This document shows positions 63,405-64,000 of a stretch of DNA of 64,000 nt, piece by piece. The position numbers and the translations under genes were made by a program. The stretch spans positions 23,993,618 to 24,057,617 of the forward strand of contig SSBO01000012.1 of the NCBI GenBank assembly GCA_005281725.1. Direction: 5' to 3'. Numbering within the stretch: position 1 is the first letter of the stretch; the number at the start of each line of letters is the position of its first letter. Below the pieces are notes generated by a model that saw only the letters and a program-made list of their open reading frames with translations, was not told where the DNA came from and did no database searches. The DNA is from Wuchereria bancrofti (Eukaryota; Nematoda; Chromadorea; Rhabditida; Onchocercidae).

Positions 63405-63445
63405 AGCAGATTGGCGCAGTTGGTAGAAGCGCGGGGTGGATTTAT
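63405..63445 (+). other. tRNA-like 5' half (A-box/D-arm), probably a fragment
   Basis: The segment GCAGATTGGCGCAGTTGGTA followed by GAAGCGCGG looks like the acceptor strand plus D-arm of a tRNA: TTGGCGCAGTTGGTAGAAGCGC has an A-box-like core and GCGC closing pairs. No matching anticodon/T-arm half or B-box (GGTTCRANTCC) follows, so an intact tRNA gene is not supported. It may be a truncated tRNA gene or the head of a tRNA-derived repeat. Confidence 0.35.
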
Positions 63446-63813
63446 GCTATCTAATAGCACTATGCTATTTTAGGTTTTAAGTTTTGATCGATTTATTAAG
63501 TTTTAACGGTATATTTTTCTAATAATGCCAAATCGATTTCTAATTATTTGATTGATGAATGATTAATGAATACAATAATAGGATCGTTTATGGCTGTGGT
63601 ACTAAATTATTTATTTGAATTATTGATAATTTTATTACTAAATTATTTACATTTATGGCATATTGAATTTATTATTCGATAAATATATTCATTACATGAA
63701 TTAAATTATTGTAATATTTACAGGGAAGAAAATTACAGGGAAATCTCATTTCTCAAGTAAAAAGTACGAGAAGTTGGTATTTTCCAAACAGTTTATTTAT
63801 TGATTTGATCACA

Positions 63814-63939
63814 ATGACTAGTACATCTGTGAAACATCGTGAATTTGTTTCTGAACCAATGGGAGAGAAAGAAGTAACTGCTGTTGCTGGTATTGGACCT
63901 ACATATGGTGAAAAATTAAGTAAGGCTGGTTTTGATAAG
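63814..63939 (+). CDS. baf-1: barrier-to-autointegration factor, first coding exon
   Basis: One 42-codon exon ([20 protein letters not shown]...) ends at AAG|GTAATT in phase 0. It matches the N-terminal half of BAF-1, an ~89-residue protein conserved in animals. [12 protein letters not shown] and the helix-hairpin-helix [17 protein letters not shown] are visible. BAF dimers bridge double-stranded DNA and bind LEM-domain proteins and lamin, and are needed for nuclear envelope assembly and chromosome segregation. The remaining ~47 residues lie to the right of the window. The gene is divergent from the SLC25A32-like gene. Confidence 0.95.
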
Positions 63940-64000
63940 GTAATTTGTCCTTTAATTGTATTTGTAATTCTTACATAATGCTTAATGCCTTTATCATATT

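Larger units (their letters stand above)
62166..63723. other. divergent intergenic region, SLC25A32-like / baf-1
   Basis: About 1.6 kb between two divergently transcribed genes, so it probably holds both promoters. It contains a long purine-rich tract (62990-63060) and a tRNA-like fragment (63405-63445). An acceptor-like TATTTACAG ends at 63723, 90 nt before the baf-1 ATG, and may be its spliced-leader site. No other exon seen. Confidence 0.5.

Noticed and set aside
1..64000. Spliced-leader RNA gene, CRISPR array, bacterial (Wolbachia-type) insert or intact transposase/reverse transcriptase
   Set aside because: No 22-nt SL1 sequence, no spaced direct-repeat array, no compact bacterial gene run and no transposase or RT motif was seen on either strand.

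Overview
This is a window of an AT-rich invertebrate nuclear genome, almost certainly a parasitic nematode. I infer a filarial/spirurid type, but the species cannot be read from the sequence. The reasons are multi-exon genes with introns of about 100-2,100 bp, TTT(C/T)AG acceptors, many homopolymer and ATT tracts, acceptor-like AGs just upstream of start codons (as in spliced-leader trans-splicing), and proteins closest to nematode/metazoan orthologues (BAF-1, OSM-1/IFT172, MEC-17). I rebuilt the gene models by hand from open frames, splice sites and remembered family alignments. Every model closes in frame with GT-AG introns except one GC-AG intron.

Layout. 1-24.7 kb is gene-poor and repeat-rich. 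It holds one plausible first exon of an unrecognised gene (minus, 6498-6785), a CATCTGAATCC minisatellite (3.46-4.18 kb), a 177-bp higher-order minisatellite (11.4-11.9 kb), a two-copy dispersed repeat (8.2 and 15.3 kb), many microsatellites, and an isolated GC-richer island at 20.3-20.8 kb. The island has several nested inverted repeats and a hairpin followed by T8, and is followed by a ~100-bp tandem repeat. 24.75-32.85 kb is a complete Pumilio/PUF gene (14 coding exons, 730 aa). 35.4-37.5 kb is prostaglandin E synthase 2 (6 exons, 367 aa). 39.7-41.3 kb is an alpha-tubulin N-acetyltransferase of the MEC-17/ATAT family (5 exons, 264 aa). 42.2-58.5 kb is a full OSM-1/IFT172 gene (38 exons, 1,743 aa) with an X-box-like RFX site 119 bp upstream of its ATG. 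59.3-62.1 kb, minus strand and convergent with osm-1, is an SLC25A32-type mitochondrial carrier (6 exons, 290 aa). The right edge carries the first coding exon of barrier-to-autointegration factor (baf-1), divergent from the carrier.

The genes do not form one pathway. However, the tubulin acetyltransferase and the IFT172 gene are adjacent, co-oriented, and both serve microtubules and cilia. The most unusual observations are the triplicated in-frame 3' splice site/exon edge in the carrier gene, the structured element at 20.3 kb, the GC-AG intron and the repeated 66-bp segment in osm-1, and the X-box in front of osm-1.
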